A program made the translations under genes and the position numbers. Positions 18,066 to 26,436 of a stretch of 64,000 bases of DNA are shown here, piece after piece (the stretch's first letter is position 1; each line of letters begins with the position of its first letter). The notes under the pieces were generated by a model that did no database searches, had not been told where the DNA came from, and worked only from the letters and a program-made list of their open reading frames with translations. Source of the stretch: G963662605 sp963662605 (GTDB taxonomy: Bacteria; Bacteroidota; Ignavibacteria; Ignavibacteriales; Ignavibacteriaceae); the NCBI GenBank assembly GCA_963662605.1, contig OY759785.1, positions 868,001-932,000 on the forward strand. The letters run 5' to 3'.

Positions 18066-18671
18066 ATGAAACAAAATGGTTATATTTTTTTAGTATGTAG
18101 CGTTTTTTTATGTTTCGCGGGTTGCAGCAAACCTCAGAAAGAAGCGCAAGTCATAAAAAGAGTGGATGTATTGTTTTGTAATTATCCCGAAATAATGCCT
18201 GATAGCGGATGCGTATTTGACCTAATTCTGAAGTCTGACGCATCAATGATGGACGACTTTTTTTTAGTTGATTATTCGGAAAATACTGCTTTTAAATATT
18301 GGAAAAGGCAATATAAGAACTCGACAATTTTAGAATATCGCTTTCGGGACAATAGAAACGGATTTAATTATATAATTGGATGTGGTGGATACGAAATTTT
18401 CCATAAAAATTTACAATTTTATATTAAGTGGAGATCTTTTCGTCAGGCGCTTAGCATGGAAGAATTAAACGATAAAATAATTATGGATGATGATATTGGC
18501 TTGAACACGCAGTATTTGGAAACCAACTTATCAAAAGAAACCCTTTTGAAATTTTTCCACGATGTTAGATGCAAAGTAATCGTTAAAAGACCAAAAAGTA
18601 TTTCTGTTGATCTGGACACACTCAACAGATTGATTCATACTAATAACTGTGAACCTATATTTGAATTTTAG
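18066..18671 (+). CDS. Lipoprotein, immunity candidate for unit 1
   Basis: 201 aa. Lipoprotein signal: hydrophobic run then CFAGCSKPQ (Cys ~20). The mature part has no recognised domain; AT-rich codon use resembles the toxin tip, not the Rhs core. It starts 14 bases after the toxin-tip gene, the usual position of an immunity gene. A periplasm-facing lipoprotein would protect against a toxin acting in the envelope. Function inferred from position only. Confidence 0.55.
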   Translation: MKQNGYIFLVCSVFLCFAGCSKPQKEAQVIKRVDVLFCNYPEIMPDSGCVFDLILKSDASMMDDFFLVDYSENTAFKYWKRQYKNSTILEYRFRDNRNGFNYIIGCGGYEIFHKNLQFYIKWRSFRQALSMEELNDKIIMDDDIGLNTQYLETNLSKETLLKFFHDVRCKVIVKRPKSISVDLDTLNRLIHTNNCEPIFEF

Positions 18672-18740
18672 TATGCCGGATTGTAAGGAGTTTTGTTGAA
18701 TCAAGTTCGGCTATGGTTACAAAGATGAGGAGCAACGAAG

Positions 18741-18935
18741 TTATTTATAGAACCAGGAAGTCCATGGGGAAAATATTATATTGAATCCTTTGATAGGAAA
18801 TTACGGGATGAACTCTTCAATGGGGAAATATTTGATGCCATATTTGAAGCACAAGTTATAACGGAACAATGGCGGCGGCATTACAAAAGAAATAGACCGC
18901 ACAGTTCGTTAAATTTTCGACCTCCTGTATCGGGG
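18741..18935 (+). mobile_element. IS3-family transposase (OrfB) C-terminal fragment
   Basis: An open stretch without a start codon encodes EPGSPWGKYYIESFDRKL, ELFNGEIFDAIFEAQVI, EQWRRHYKRNRPHSSLNFRP: the classic end of IS3-group OrfB integrases (ESFNSKLRDELLNGE..., RPHSSLGYRPP). Only about 65 codons remain; the upstream part with the DDE Asp residues is gone and no terminal inverted repeats were identified. A decayed insertion sequence between toxin cassettes 1 and 2. Confidence 0.8.
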
Positions 18936-18963
18936 ACACTATCCTGCATAAGTTTGCTGGTGC

Positions 18964-20148
18964 TTGATCTCTGGGCCTAACATAACAACTGGTACAGATA
19001 CTGAGGGCAGGTCATATTACCAGGGAAATGCGACGTTATATAGTCAACGGTTTTATTTCGAAGGAATTGAATATGAGTTTCCGGTCGGTGGTGATATACA
19101 TATGACGCAATTTCCGATGAGCGAAGGCAGAATTACATGTTCTGGCAGCACGTATGCTTACGAGTATCAGATGAAGGATCATCTGGGTAACGTGAGGGCG
19201 AGTTTTATCTGTGATGCAAGCGGTCCGGTTATGCAGCAGGAGGATTATTACTATCCATTTGGATTAAGCTTCCGTATGCAAGATGCCGCCTCTGCCAACC
19301 GCTATTTGTATAACGGCAAAGAAAAAGAAGATTTCCATAATCTGGGCTGGAATGACTACGGCGCACGCTTCTACGATCCGCAATTGGGCAGGTGGCATGC
19401 GGTGGATCAGATGGATATTAATCATGCATCCTATTCTTATGCAAATGATGACCCAATGAATTTGATAGATAATGGGGGCTGTAGCCCACCCACTTGGACA
19501 GATGAAGAAGGAAATGTATTAGCAATATATAATGATAACGATTATAATGTGTATATGGCTCCTGGTTGTACATCTAAAGCAGATATTGATAATTTCCGGG
19601 CAAATGGCAATAAGCCATATGTTATGGGAGAAACATGGACAATTCTTGGATTTGCTGATTTTGAAAAATTTGAGCAGAGCGGAGTAGTGGTTCCAATGAG
19701 AGGAGCTAAAATAGACTTCCTTTCTTGCTGGGCAACTTCTAAAGCCCAAGAAATTTTGGACAGTAATCCATCAATTATAGAGTATGCCATCAATGCCCGA
19801 GGCGGTCACGTATGGGATATAAAAACTAAAACGCCTGATTTAAATCCCGGATATGGCTCATTGTTATACGGAAAGTATGCCTCCGGAAGAGATGCTGGAA
19901 ATTTTGTTGCCGGAGCTTTTGCAATACAAAGCGGAAGTCCGGATTTTGTAAATTATGGATATGGATTATATAATGCTTCCAAGAATAATATTTGGGGGGC
20001 AGCGTGTTTGTTTTTCCGTAATGTAATGATCCAACCCGTAGCCGATAATTACGACGCGATCTACAATTATTATAAGTGTTATGGTGAGGATGCACTTTCC
20101 AAAGCTGGTCAGAATGCAGGAAGTAATTGGAGGAAAAATTTAAAGTAA
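18964..20148 (+). CDS. Rhs core fragment with toxin tip (unit 2)
   Basis: 394 aa from a TTG at 18964 (a later ATG at 19102 is also possible). Residues ~47-145 are the Rhs core; the tip follows NLIDNGG. The tip (~165-394) carries KLYGKYASxRDAGN-like text (here LLYGKYASGRDAGNFVAGAF), YGYGLYNAS, and a C-terminal YNYYKCYGEDALSKAG. It is homologous to unit 3's tip. It faintly recalls polymorphic-toxin type 44 domains, but I cannot confirm a family or catalytic residues. The stop overlaps the next gene start (TAATG), tying it to its immunity candidate. Confidence 0.65.
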   Translation: MISGPNITTGTDTEGRSYYQGNATLYSQRFYFEGIEYEFPVGGDIHMTQFPMSEGRITCSGSTYAYEYQMKDHLGNVRASFICDASGPVMQQEDYYYPFGLSFRMQDAASANRYLYNGKEKEDFHNLGWNDYGARFYDPQLGRWHAVDQMDINHASYSYANDDPMNLIDNGGCSPPTWTDEEGNVLAIYNDNDYNVYMAPGCTSKADIDNFRANGNKPYVMGETWTILGFADFEKFEQSGVVVPMRGAKIDFLSCWATSKAQEILDSNPSIIEYAINARGGHVWDIKTKTPDLNPGYGSLLYGKYASGRDAGNFVAGAFAIQSGSPDFVNYGYGLYNASKNNIWGAACLFFRNVMIQPVADNYDAIYNYYKCYGEDALSKAGQNAGSNWRKNLK

Positions 20149-20663
20149 TGAGTTGGCTTGCCTCTTTTATGAAACCAAAACAAATAATATCTGCGTGGGG
20201 ATTAATTGTATTATTTGTTGTAAGTTATATAATTTACTCAATTTTTCTTAGTCATCATATAATATATTATAGTTATAATGGTGTAACTATTACCCGAATA
20301 GATAAAGATAATGGCGAGTATTATTTTTTATACGGAAGATATAATTATTTTACAAAAGGAGGTGCGATAGAATGTATTTATGGTCGAAAGTTAACTTTTA
20401 AAGATTATATGTACGGCTATATAGTATTTAAATCTAATAGGGAAGTTTTAATAATTCGGTGTGAAGGTTTAAGCGATTATATTGGCAAGAGTATTGATAG
20501 TAGGTATGTATCATTTATAGATCATCCAGATAATTATTTGATTGATTCAATTTTGGCGGATGTAAAGAATAACAACGGTGCATGGATTAGAATAAATGTG
20601 CCCATTGATTCTGAAAAACACGCAATTGAGAATTCCGATACTAAAGTAAAGACAGAATATTAA
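20148..20663 (+). CDS. Membrane-anchored immunity candidate for unit 2
   Basis: About 171 aa from the ATG at 20148, which overlaps the toxin stop. One transmembrane helix (~15-35, SAWGLIVLFVVSYIIYSIFL), then a soluble domain with YYSYNGVTITRIDKDNGEYY. It is clearly paralogous to the gene at 21803, just as the two toxins are paralogous: a matched toxin-immunity pair that has duplicated. The topology suggests protection at the periplasmic face. Confidence 0.6.
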   Translation: MSWLASFMKPKQIISAWGLIVLFVVSYIIYSIFLSHHIIYYSYNGVTITRIDKDNGEYYFLYGRYNYFTKGGAIECIYGRKLTFKDYMYGYIVFKSNREVLIIRCEGLSDYIGKSIDSRYVSFIDHPDNYLIDSILADVKNNNGAWIRINVPIDSEKHAIENSDTKVKTEY

Positions 20664-20774
20664 GTAGTTGAAATAAACTTGACGAAAAGAATTAAAAGGA
20701 TTCTTTTTTTTGCATCAATGAAATATCCAAATATTTAGCGATCAAATGAAGCTAATGCGTGTAAATGATTTCCG

Positions 20775-21806
20775 ATGAGCGAAGGCAGGGTTACCTGTTC
20801 GAATAGTACGTATGCATGCGAGTATCAGATGAAAGATCATCTCGGTAACGTGCGGGCAAGTTTTACCTGTGCATCCGGCGCTCCAGTTATGCGGCAGGGG
20901 GATTATTACTACCCGTTTGGGTTAAGTTTCCGCATGCAAGATGCCGCCTCTGCAAACCGCTATTTGTATAACGGTAAAGAAAAAGAAGATTTCCATAATC
21001 TTGGCTGGAATGACTACGGCGCCCGCTTCTACGATCCGCAGTTGGGCAGGTGGCATGCGGTGGATCCGATGGATATAAATCATGCATCTTATTCATATGC
21101 AAATGATGACCCTATTAATTTGATAGATAATGGGGGCTGTGAACCATCAACTTGGACAGATGAAAAAGGGAACGTATTAGCGATATACAATGACGATGAT
21201 TATAATGTATACATGGCCCCCGGTTGTAAAAATCAAGCAGATGTTGATAATTTTCGAACAAAAGGCTATATTCCATATATTATGGGGCAAACATGGACAA
21301 TTCTTGGATTTGCTGATTTTAGCATATTTGAACAATCTGGGATAATAACTCCAATGAAAGGAGCGAGAATAGATTTTAACTCGAACTGGGGGACCGATCA
21401 AGCCAAACAAATTTTAGGAAGTGATCCGGGAATAATCAAATATGGTTGGAATGCCCGAAGTAAAGGGGATTGGAATATAAAAAAATACGCGCCTGGGGGT
21501 TTTGGATACGGATCAAAATTATATGGAAAGTATGCCTCTGCCAGAGACGCTGGAAATTTTATTGCTGGAGCTTTTGCTGCTCAAAGTGGGCATCCCGAAT
21601 TTGTTCAATATGGATATGGTCTTTATAATTCTTCTGGAAATAATTCCGGTGGTACGATTTGGTTACTTTTTAGAAATGCTATCCTTCAGGCGGTGGACGT
21701 TAATTACGACGCGGTCTACAATTATTATAAATGTTATGGTGAGGCCGCACTTTCCAGGGCGGGAATTCAGGCGGGATTAAATTGGGAAAATGGTAAAAAA
21801 CAATGA
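20775..21806 (+). CDS. Rhs core fragment with toxin tip (unit 3), paralogue of unit 2
   Basis: 343 aa from ATG 20775 (MSEGRVTC...). The core is as in the other units; the tip is a diverged copy of unit 2's (KLYGKYASARDAGNFIAGAF, QYGYGLYNSSGNN, YNYYKCYGEAALSRAG). Conserved between the two tips: WTDE.GNVLAIYN, YMAPGC, WTILGFADF, and the RDAGNF segment, which are the best guesses for structural or active residues. The 5' side is short, with stop codons just upstream, so this is an orphan cassette. The stop overlaps the next gene by ATGA. Confidence 0.65.
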   Translation: MSEGRVTCSNSTYACEYQMKDHLGNVRASFTCASGAPVMRQGDYYYPFGLSFRMQDAASANRYLYNGKEKEDFHNLGWNDYGARFYDPQLGRWHAVDPMDINHASYSYANDDPINLIDNGGCEPSTWTDEKGNVLAIYNDDDYNVYMAPGCKNQADVDNFRTKGYIPYIMGQTWTILGFADFSIFEQSGIITPMKGARIDFNSNWGTDQAKQILGSDPGIIKYGWNARSKGDWNIKKYAPGGFGYGSKLYGKYASARDAGNFIAGAFAAQSGHPEFVQYGYGLYNSSGNNSGGTIWLLFRNAILQAVDVNYDAVYNYYKCYGEAALSRAGIQAGLNWENGKKQ

Positions 21807-22315
21807 TCAGAATGAAGTCTCTTTTTTGCTTTAAGAACCGAAAATATATTATAGTGTTGACCATAATTATTTTTAGTTATGTTGTTAATGCTTTGTTTTT
21901 TAGCCATAGGACAATTTATTATAGTTATAATGGAATAACGGTTACTCGGATAGACAAAGACAACGGTGAATATTATTTGATTTATGGTAAGTACAATTAT
22001 TTTAATAAGGGTTCAGCCAGTGAATTTCTATCTGGTGGGCAATTGACAGATGATGGGCTGATGAATGCTTACCTATTATTTTTGCCTGATAAAGAAGTTG
22101 TTATTATCCGTTGCGTAGGAATGAAAAATTATGTCTGTAAAAGTATAAAAGGGAAATTTTTATCAATTACTGATTATCCTGAAAAGTATTATTTGGATTC
22201 AATTTTGTCGAATTTAAGAAATAATAATGGTGATTGAATTGAAATTTATTATCCTGTTGAATTAGAAAATAAATATGGCGTGGCTGCTAATTCAAAGGTG
22301 ATTATAGAAAATTAA
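21803..22315 (+). pseudogene. Immunity paralogue with premature stop (unit 3)
   Basis: Frame from ATG 21803 (overlapping the toxin stop) runs 144 codons to TGA at 22235-22237. One TM helix (~13-33), then YYSYNGITVTRIDKDNGEYY as in its paralogue at 20148. Reading through the TGA continues for 25 more codons (IEIYYPVELENKYGV...) to TAA at 22313-22315, and aligns with the paralogue's tail. The TGA sits exactly where the paralogue has Trp (NNNGAW vs NNNGD-stop), so a TGG-to-TGA change truncated it by about 15 percent. It may still fold; the loss of the C-terminal strand may weaken immunity. Confidence 0.7.
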
Positions 22316-22442
22316 GTAATTTGAATCAAAAACATCAATTTAAGCCAAAGGAAAATCGCTTGCTAACAAAGGAGAGTGATGAAAACATGGAATAGTTCTT
22401 CCCAGGTTATATACAAAGATAACGTGGACGGATAATTCCCGG

Positions 22443-23546
22443 ATGGAAAACATGTATGCCGCCGATGGGACAAAGCTGCGGGTTCGGTATTATCTGAGCA
22501 GCGGCGCTTTGGACAAAGAGAGAAATTATTTCAGTGGATTCGAATATGAAAAAGCACAAACCGGAAATCTTGCAATGACGCAATTTCCGATGAGCGAAGG
22601 TCGTGTTACCTGTTCCGGAGGAACGTACGTTTATGAGTATCAGATGAAAGATCATCTCGGTAACGTGCGGGCAAGTTTTATCTGTGCATCCGGCTCTCCG
22701 AGCATGCAGCGGGAGGATTATTATTATCCGTTTGGGTTAAGCTTCCGCATGCAAGATGCCGCCTCAGCCAACCGCTATTTGTATAACGGCAAAGAAAAAG
22801 AAGATTTCCATAATCTGGGCTGGAATGACTACGGCGCCCGTTTTTACGATCCGCAATTAGGCAGGTGGCATGCGTTGGAGCCTAAAGAACAATTTCATGC
22901 GAGCTATTCTTTTTGCGATAATAATCCGAGTAACTTAAGAGATGTGGGTGGTAAATTTGTTGTATCAGGGACAGTCGCCACTAGATTCGATATGCCACAA
23001 TTTACGGTTCTGACTGGAGTGGAGGCATTTACGAGTTGGGTGGGGTTGGGGTCAATGCTAATACGATCTATTCATAATGATCCCGCATATCGTCCTTCCG
23101 TTGCGGATTATTTAATAGCGGTTACTTTGGCTGGGTTTGGGAAAATTTTACAGCTTGGAAAGGAGGCAATTCCTCCGGCAGAACGAGCGATACAAGAACT
23201 TGTTGCAAATAAGCTTCAAACGATAGGGTCTGTTGCTGTCACTGCTGCGTCCATTCAAAATGTTCATAATATTAGCCAAGACGCGGGAATTTTTACGCAG
23301 GCAACGAAAACAACAGTTCAACTTAAATCTGGTGAAATTGTTCCATTAGCAAGCTACAGAACTGAAATTAAGCAGACTAAAGTATATGACGATATAGGGA
23401 AAATGGAGATAACTCAGGAAACAGTTCTTGAATTAAATCCCAAGATCGCCGCTGAAAAAGGATCTAGTGCTGAATCATTCTTTGATCTAAAACTCAATGA
23501 AATTGGTAGAGATTTGTACGGAGCATATTATTATAAACAAAAATAA
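22443..23546 (+). CDS. Rhs core fragment with unknown toxin tip (unit 4)
   Basis: 367 aa. This copy keeps more of the 5' Rhs sequence (MYAADGTKLRVRYYLSSGAL, SGFEYEKAQTG) before the core (~45-142). The tip (~160-367) has a hydrophobic stretch (YLIAVTLAGFGKILQLG), then a polar C-terminus (ESFFDLKLNEIGRDLYGAYY). No known toxin domain is recognised; the hydrophobic patch could be membrane-active. Followed after 15 bases by a lipoprotein gene as immunity candidate. Confidence 0.6.
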   Translation: MENMYAADGTKLRVRYYLSSGALDKERNYFSGFEYEKAQTGNLAMTQFPMSEGRVTCSGGTYVYEYQMKDHLGNVRASFICASGSPSMQREDYYYPFGLSFRMQDAASANRYLYNGKEKEDFHNLGWNDYGARFYDPQLGRWHALEPKEQFHASYSFCDNNPSNLRDVGGKFVVSGTVATRFDMPQFTVLTGVEAFTSWVGLGSMLIRSIHNDPAYRPSVADYLIAVTLAGFGKILQLGKEAIPPAERAIQELVANKLQTIGSVAVTAASIQNVHNISQDAGIFTQATKTTVQLKSGEIVPLASYRTEIKQTKVYDDIGKMEITQETVLELNPKIAAEKGSSAESFFDLKLNEIGRDLYGAYYYKQK

Positions 23547-23561
23547 ATGTGGAGAATTGTG

Positions 23562-24596
23562 ATGAAGATGCAGAGTAAACATATTCTATTATATCTGATT
23601 GTCTGCACGTTAGGATTAGCTTGCTCGAGTAGAAAGCTTAAAAAAGAATTTTATAATTTTAATAAACCGCTTGAATTCAATGCAGCTATTTTTATTGAGG
23701 CGGACTCTACAGATGGCCCCCTTTCCGGTAAATTTGGGGATATTGTTATCCAAGACCTTAATTCCGGAAAGAAATTCTATTTGAATTCTGATACGTATTA
23801 TGATGGTCATCCGGTCTTAAGCACAGATAGAAAGGGTGTATTTTTCTTTTCTAAAAGGACAGGAAGCGATTTCTCCCGTAAAATAGCTGGCCTTAGTTGG
23901 CCTAGTGGAATATATTATTTGTCCTTGATTGATGGAAGTATTCGGCAGCTTCCGATTTCCGATTCCTCAGAAGGCCTTCCGCCACCCACGTGTATGGCAA
24001 CAATGCCTAACGATTCAGCCTTGGTGATTTGTACAGTTTCCGGAATTATTACGTATAGCATGAAAAGTGCAAAATTTCAAAATTTTGTTGCAAAACCAGC
24101 AGATTTGGGCCTGAGTGAAAAAGTTGGGGTAACAGCCGATGGTAAATACTTCTATGTCAACTATGATGTTCCGACAAATATTGCACATAGAGAAAAAACA
24201 TATGTAACCAGACTGGGAGACACGACGAATATATTGTCTTTTATTGATTATACATGGAGATATGCAAAAGTAATTGGATATAATGGCAAAAAGGGAGAGT
24301 TTTATCTCGCGTATTATCCATTCGACTCAACATATAAGGATTTAAATCGCGAACTCTACAAATATAATGTCCGAACAAAAAAAGCTACACTGCTTCTCAG
24401 ATTTAACGATATCACCAAAGAGATGATGCTCCCACAATTTATGCCAAATGAAGATTTTGTATATGGGTATATCCGCAAGCAGCCACCGGAATTTGGTCTT
24501 CAATTGTTTTGCTGTAATTTAAAATCCAAAACAATCAACTATTATACGTTCGATGATAAAATAATAACCACGGATTATTCATTTTTCTGGAAGTAA
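23562..24596 (+). CDS. Beta-propeller-like lipoprotein, immunity candidate for unit 4
   Basis: About 344 aa from ATG 23562 (GGAG 8 bases upstream; an earlier in-frame ATG at 23547 would disrupt the signal). Lipoprotein signal ending GLACSSRK. The mature part has repeated motifs typical of TolB/WD-type propellers (GHPVLSTDRKGVFFFSKRTG, VTADGKYFYVNYD, LYKYNVRTKKATLLLRF). Position after a toxin tip suggests immunity, but its size is large for that; it could be an adaptor or unrelated cargo. Confidence 0.55.
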   Translation: MKMQSKHILLYLIVCTLGLACSSRKLKKEFYNFNKPLEFNAAIFIEADSTDGPLSGKFGDIVIQDLNSGKKFYLNSDTYYDGHPVLSTDRKGVFFFSKRTGSDFSRKIAGLSWPSGIYYLSLIDGSIRQLPISDSSEGLPPPTCMATMPNDSALVICTVSGIITYSMKSAKFQNFVAKPADLGLSEKVGVTADGKYFYVNYDVPTNIAHREKTYVTRLGDTTNILSFIDYTWRYAKVIGYNGKKGEFYLAYYPFDSTYKDLNRELYKYNVRTKKATLLLRFNDITKEMMLPQFMPNEDFVYGYIRKQPPEFGLQLFCCNLKSKTINYYTFDDKIITTDYSFFWK

Positions 24597-24687
24597 ACGA
24601 TTTAAATGACTATTCCTAAATTGTGAAAAGGCTGGTTCGTTAATCCATCGGACTTGAGTAAATAAAATACCAACTGGGAAGCTTGAA

Positions 24688-24981
24688 TTGACACAATTAC
24701 ATATGAGCGAAAGTAGAATTACTTATACAAACGGAACGTATGCATTTGAGTATTAGATAAAAGACCATTTGGGTAACGTGCGGGCGAGTTTTACCTGTGC
24801 ATCCGGCGCTCCGAGCATGCGGCAGGAAGACTATTACTATCCGTTCGGATTAAGCTTCCGCATGCAAGATGCCGCTTCCGCCAACCGTTATTTATATAAC
24901 GGAAAAGAAAAAGAAGATTTCCATAATCTGGGCTGGAATGACTACGGCAGGCTTTTACAATTGCGACCTGCAAATCCTTAA
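24688..24981 (+). pseudogene. Decayed and truncated Rhs core (unit 5)
   Basis: Rhs core sequence with an in-frame TAG (FEY-stop-IKDHLGNV, about 24752) and several substitutions. After NLGWNDYG at 24948 the homology stops abruptly and the sequence continues as an antisense aldehyde dehydrogenase start. No tip and no immunity gene remain. Confidence 0.85.
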
Positions 24982-25069
24982 TGGTGTTCTCTTTCGTTCT
25001 GCCAATCTTTTCACCGGTTGCCGGATTAACACTAATCGTATAGTTCTCATCTGCACCCATGATGTCCAC
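24949..25069 (-). pseudogene. 5' remnant of an aldehyde dehydrogenase gene
   Basis: On the minus strand from GTG 25069 (or ATG 25060) the text reads ENYTISVNPATGEKIGRT, then ENTIKDLQVAIVKA. This is the standard N-terminus of aldehyde dehydrogenases of the succinate-semialdehyde/glycolaldehyde kind (INPATGE...A...A). After about 40 codons it meets the Rhs core at 24948/24949 and the rest of the ~470-residue enzyme is absent. It marks the right junction of the island. Confidence 0.7.
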
Positions 25070-25443
25070 ACTATTTATTTGTAGCTGATAAGTAAACTAA
25101 TGGTTTTGGGGTAAAAGTTCACACCAAAATAAACAGAAGCCAACAAATGAATACTTGCCATTACAGGAGCGAACAAGCGAAAATTACATGGTCTATAAGT
25201 ATCGCAGCGTTATAGGGTGAAATGCTTTTATCAATAGTATACATACATGAACTGGTTAGTACCATGTTTAAAATCATCACATCAATGAATATTGCAGAAA
25301 TGGAGATTATGGTTTAATTAAAATGAGTGAGGTTCGTGTGTTCCTCATCACCGTGTGCGTGAAACGTTTTCACAGAAAGTTTTGTTTGCATATATATATA
25401 TAGGGTAGAAATACCGCTCTTTGAAAAATTGTTTAAAAATGAC
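25070..25443. other. Non-coding gap between island and lexA
   Basis: About 370 bases. No gene, RNA motif or terminal inverted repeat is recognisable. The stretch just after 25069 would have held the promoter of the lost aldehyde dehydrogenase gene. Confidence 0.5.
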
Positions 25444-25474
25444 TTGACAAGTGTACATGCGCACACTATATTTG
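25444..25474 (+). promoter_or_regulatory. lexA promoter with candidate LexA operator in the spacer
   Basis: TTGACA (25444-25449), 17-base spacer, TATATT (25467-25472). Read as a Bacteroidota promoter it also fits TTG at -33 and TATATTTG (TAnnTTTG, 25467-25474). The spacer contains GTGTACATGCGCACAC (25451-25466), a GTGT-N8-ACAC inverted repeat. LexA represses its own gene in most bacteria, so this repeat is the likely SOS box of this lineage. Confidence 0.65.
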
Positions 25475-25498
25475 TAGTAAACAAATGGACACTACTTT

Positions 25499-26149
25499 AT
25501 GGCAAAAGAATTAACAGACCGTCAATTAGAGATATTGCAGTTTATTCAGCAGTTCAAGTCCGAAACGGGGTATCCGCCGACTTTGCGAGATATTGGAAAG
25601 AATTTCGGTATGGCTTCCACTTATGGCGTACAGCGCCATATTGAAGCCTTGGAGAAGAAAGGATATCTGACCCGTGACAGCAATACCAGTCGTGGACTGA
25701 ACATTGTCCGGGAAGGCGAAACTGAACTTTCGTATGTGCCGGGCAGAAATGACGGACTTAATATTGCAAAAATTCCGGTCGTCGGACGTGTCGCAGCAGG
25801 TATGCCGATAACCGCCATTGAAAACCTGGAAGGTTCTTTAGCAATTGACATGTCATTTCTGAAGAGTAATGAAGACCATTTTGCCCTGAAGGTAAAAGGC
25901 GATAGTATGATAGATGATGGAATCCATGACGGCGATTTTGTGATTGTTGCCCCGACACAGGAAGTCAGCCACGATCAGATAATTGTTGCTCGTATGTTTG
26001 ATGAAGTTACGGTGAAGAGATTCCACAGTAAGAATGGACAGGTAAAGCTTATTCCGGCTAATGCAAAGTATCAGCCGATAGAAGTAAAGAATTTAAACGA
26101 GTTCTCGGTTGTCGGGAAAGTCGTTGGTGTTATGCGCTGGATATCATAG
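25499..26149 (+). CDS. lexA: LexA repressor
   Basis: 216 aa. Represses SOS DNA-damage genes and cleaves itself when RecA filaments form. N-terminal winged helix (1-65: TGYPPTLRDIGKNFGM, GVQRHIEALEKKGYLTR). Cleavage bond Ala100-Gly101 in VGRVAAGMP. The S24 peptidase domain has catalytic Ser136 (KGDSMIDDGI) and Lys173 (VTVKRF). All key residues are present. Little Shine-Dalgarno, as is common in Bacteroidota. The two following small genes may share its transcript. Confidence 0.96.
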   Translation: MAKELTDRQLEILQFIQQFKSETGYPPTLRDIGKNFGMASTYGVQRHIEALEKKGYLTRDSNTSRGLNIVREGETELSYVPGRNDGLNIAKIPVVGRVAAGMPITAIENLEGSLAIDMSFLKSNEDHFALKVKGDSMIDDGIHDGDFVIVAPTQEVSHDQIIVARMFDEVTVKRFHSKNGQVKLIPANAKYQPIEVKNLNEFSVVGKVVGVMRWIS

Positions 26150-26175
26150 TCATAAAATATTACAAGGAAATTACA

Positions 26176-26424
26176 ATGAAATCAGAAATTTTTTCACAGG
26201 CAATTAAAGAAGGTCGTTCACTCAGGTTCTATTATCAGCTTCGGGAATTTATCATAGATCCTTATTTTATCTTTACCGAAGAAGACGGAACCAAAGCACT
26301 CTACGGCAAGTCATATTCTACAAGCAGATTAAGTAAGTTTGATTTTGAACGCATAGTCAATATCCGCTTACTGCCGCTGCGCGAAGTTAAGCCAATTATG
26401 CCGGTGTCACCCCTTCTTAATTAA
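26176..26424 (+). CDS. Small protein of unknown function, downstream of lexA
   Basis: 82 aa, begins 26 bases after lexA with AAGGAAATT upstream of the ATG. Text such as AIKEGRSLRFYYQ and REFIIDPYFIFTEEDGTK recalls the start of WYL-type ligand-binding domains, which sense nucleic acids or nucleotides in defence and DNA-damage regulators, but it is too short to be sure. Could be co-transcribed with lexA and thus SOS-induced; this is inference. Confidence 0.55.
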   Translation: MKSEIFSQAIKEGRSLRFYYQLREFIIDPYFIFTEEDGTKALYGKSYSTSRLSKFDFERIVNIRLLPLREVKPIMPVSPLLN

Positions 26425-26436
26425 GGAGGAACTGTT

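Larger units (their letters stand above)
17038..24948 (+). repeat. Five direct copies of a ~297-bp Rhs core
   Basis: Near-identical core DNA occurs at 17038-17334, 19102-19398, 20768-21056, 22575-22871 and 24688-24948 (last one truncated and decayed). Each encodes MTQFPMSEG... to ...DPQLGRWH. Flanking sequence differs sharply on the 3' side, where toxin tips start, and partly on the 5' side. Such shared cores are the known substrate for homologous swapping of toxin tips. Confidence 0.9.

Noticed and set aside
18964..21806. Firm assignment of tips 2 and 3 to polymorphic toxin type 44
   Set aside because: Resemblance is limited to a short RDAGNF/YGYG segment recalled from memory; a profile search is needed.
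22235..22237. TGA in the immunity paralogue as a selenocysteine codon
   Set aside because: The paralogue has Trp at this site and a TGG-to-TGA change explains it; no selenoprotein context.
24791..25069. One continuous minus-strand protein of 92 residues
   Set aside because: Only the first ~40 residues resemble aldehyde dehydrogenase; the rest is the reverse of a Rhs core, so it is a chimera across the junction.
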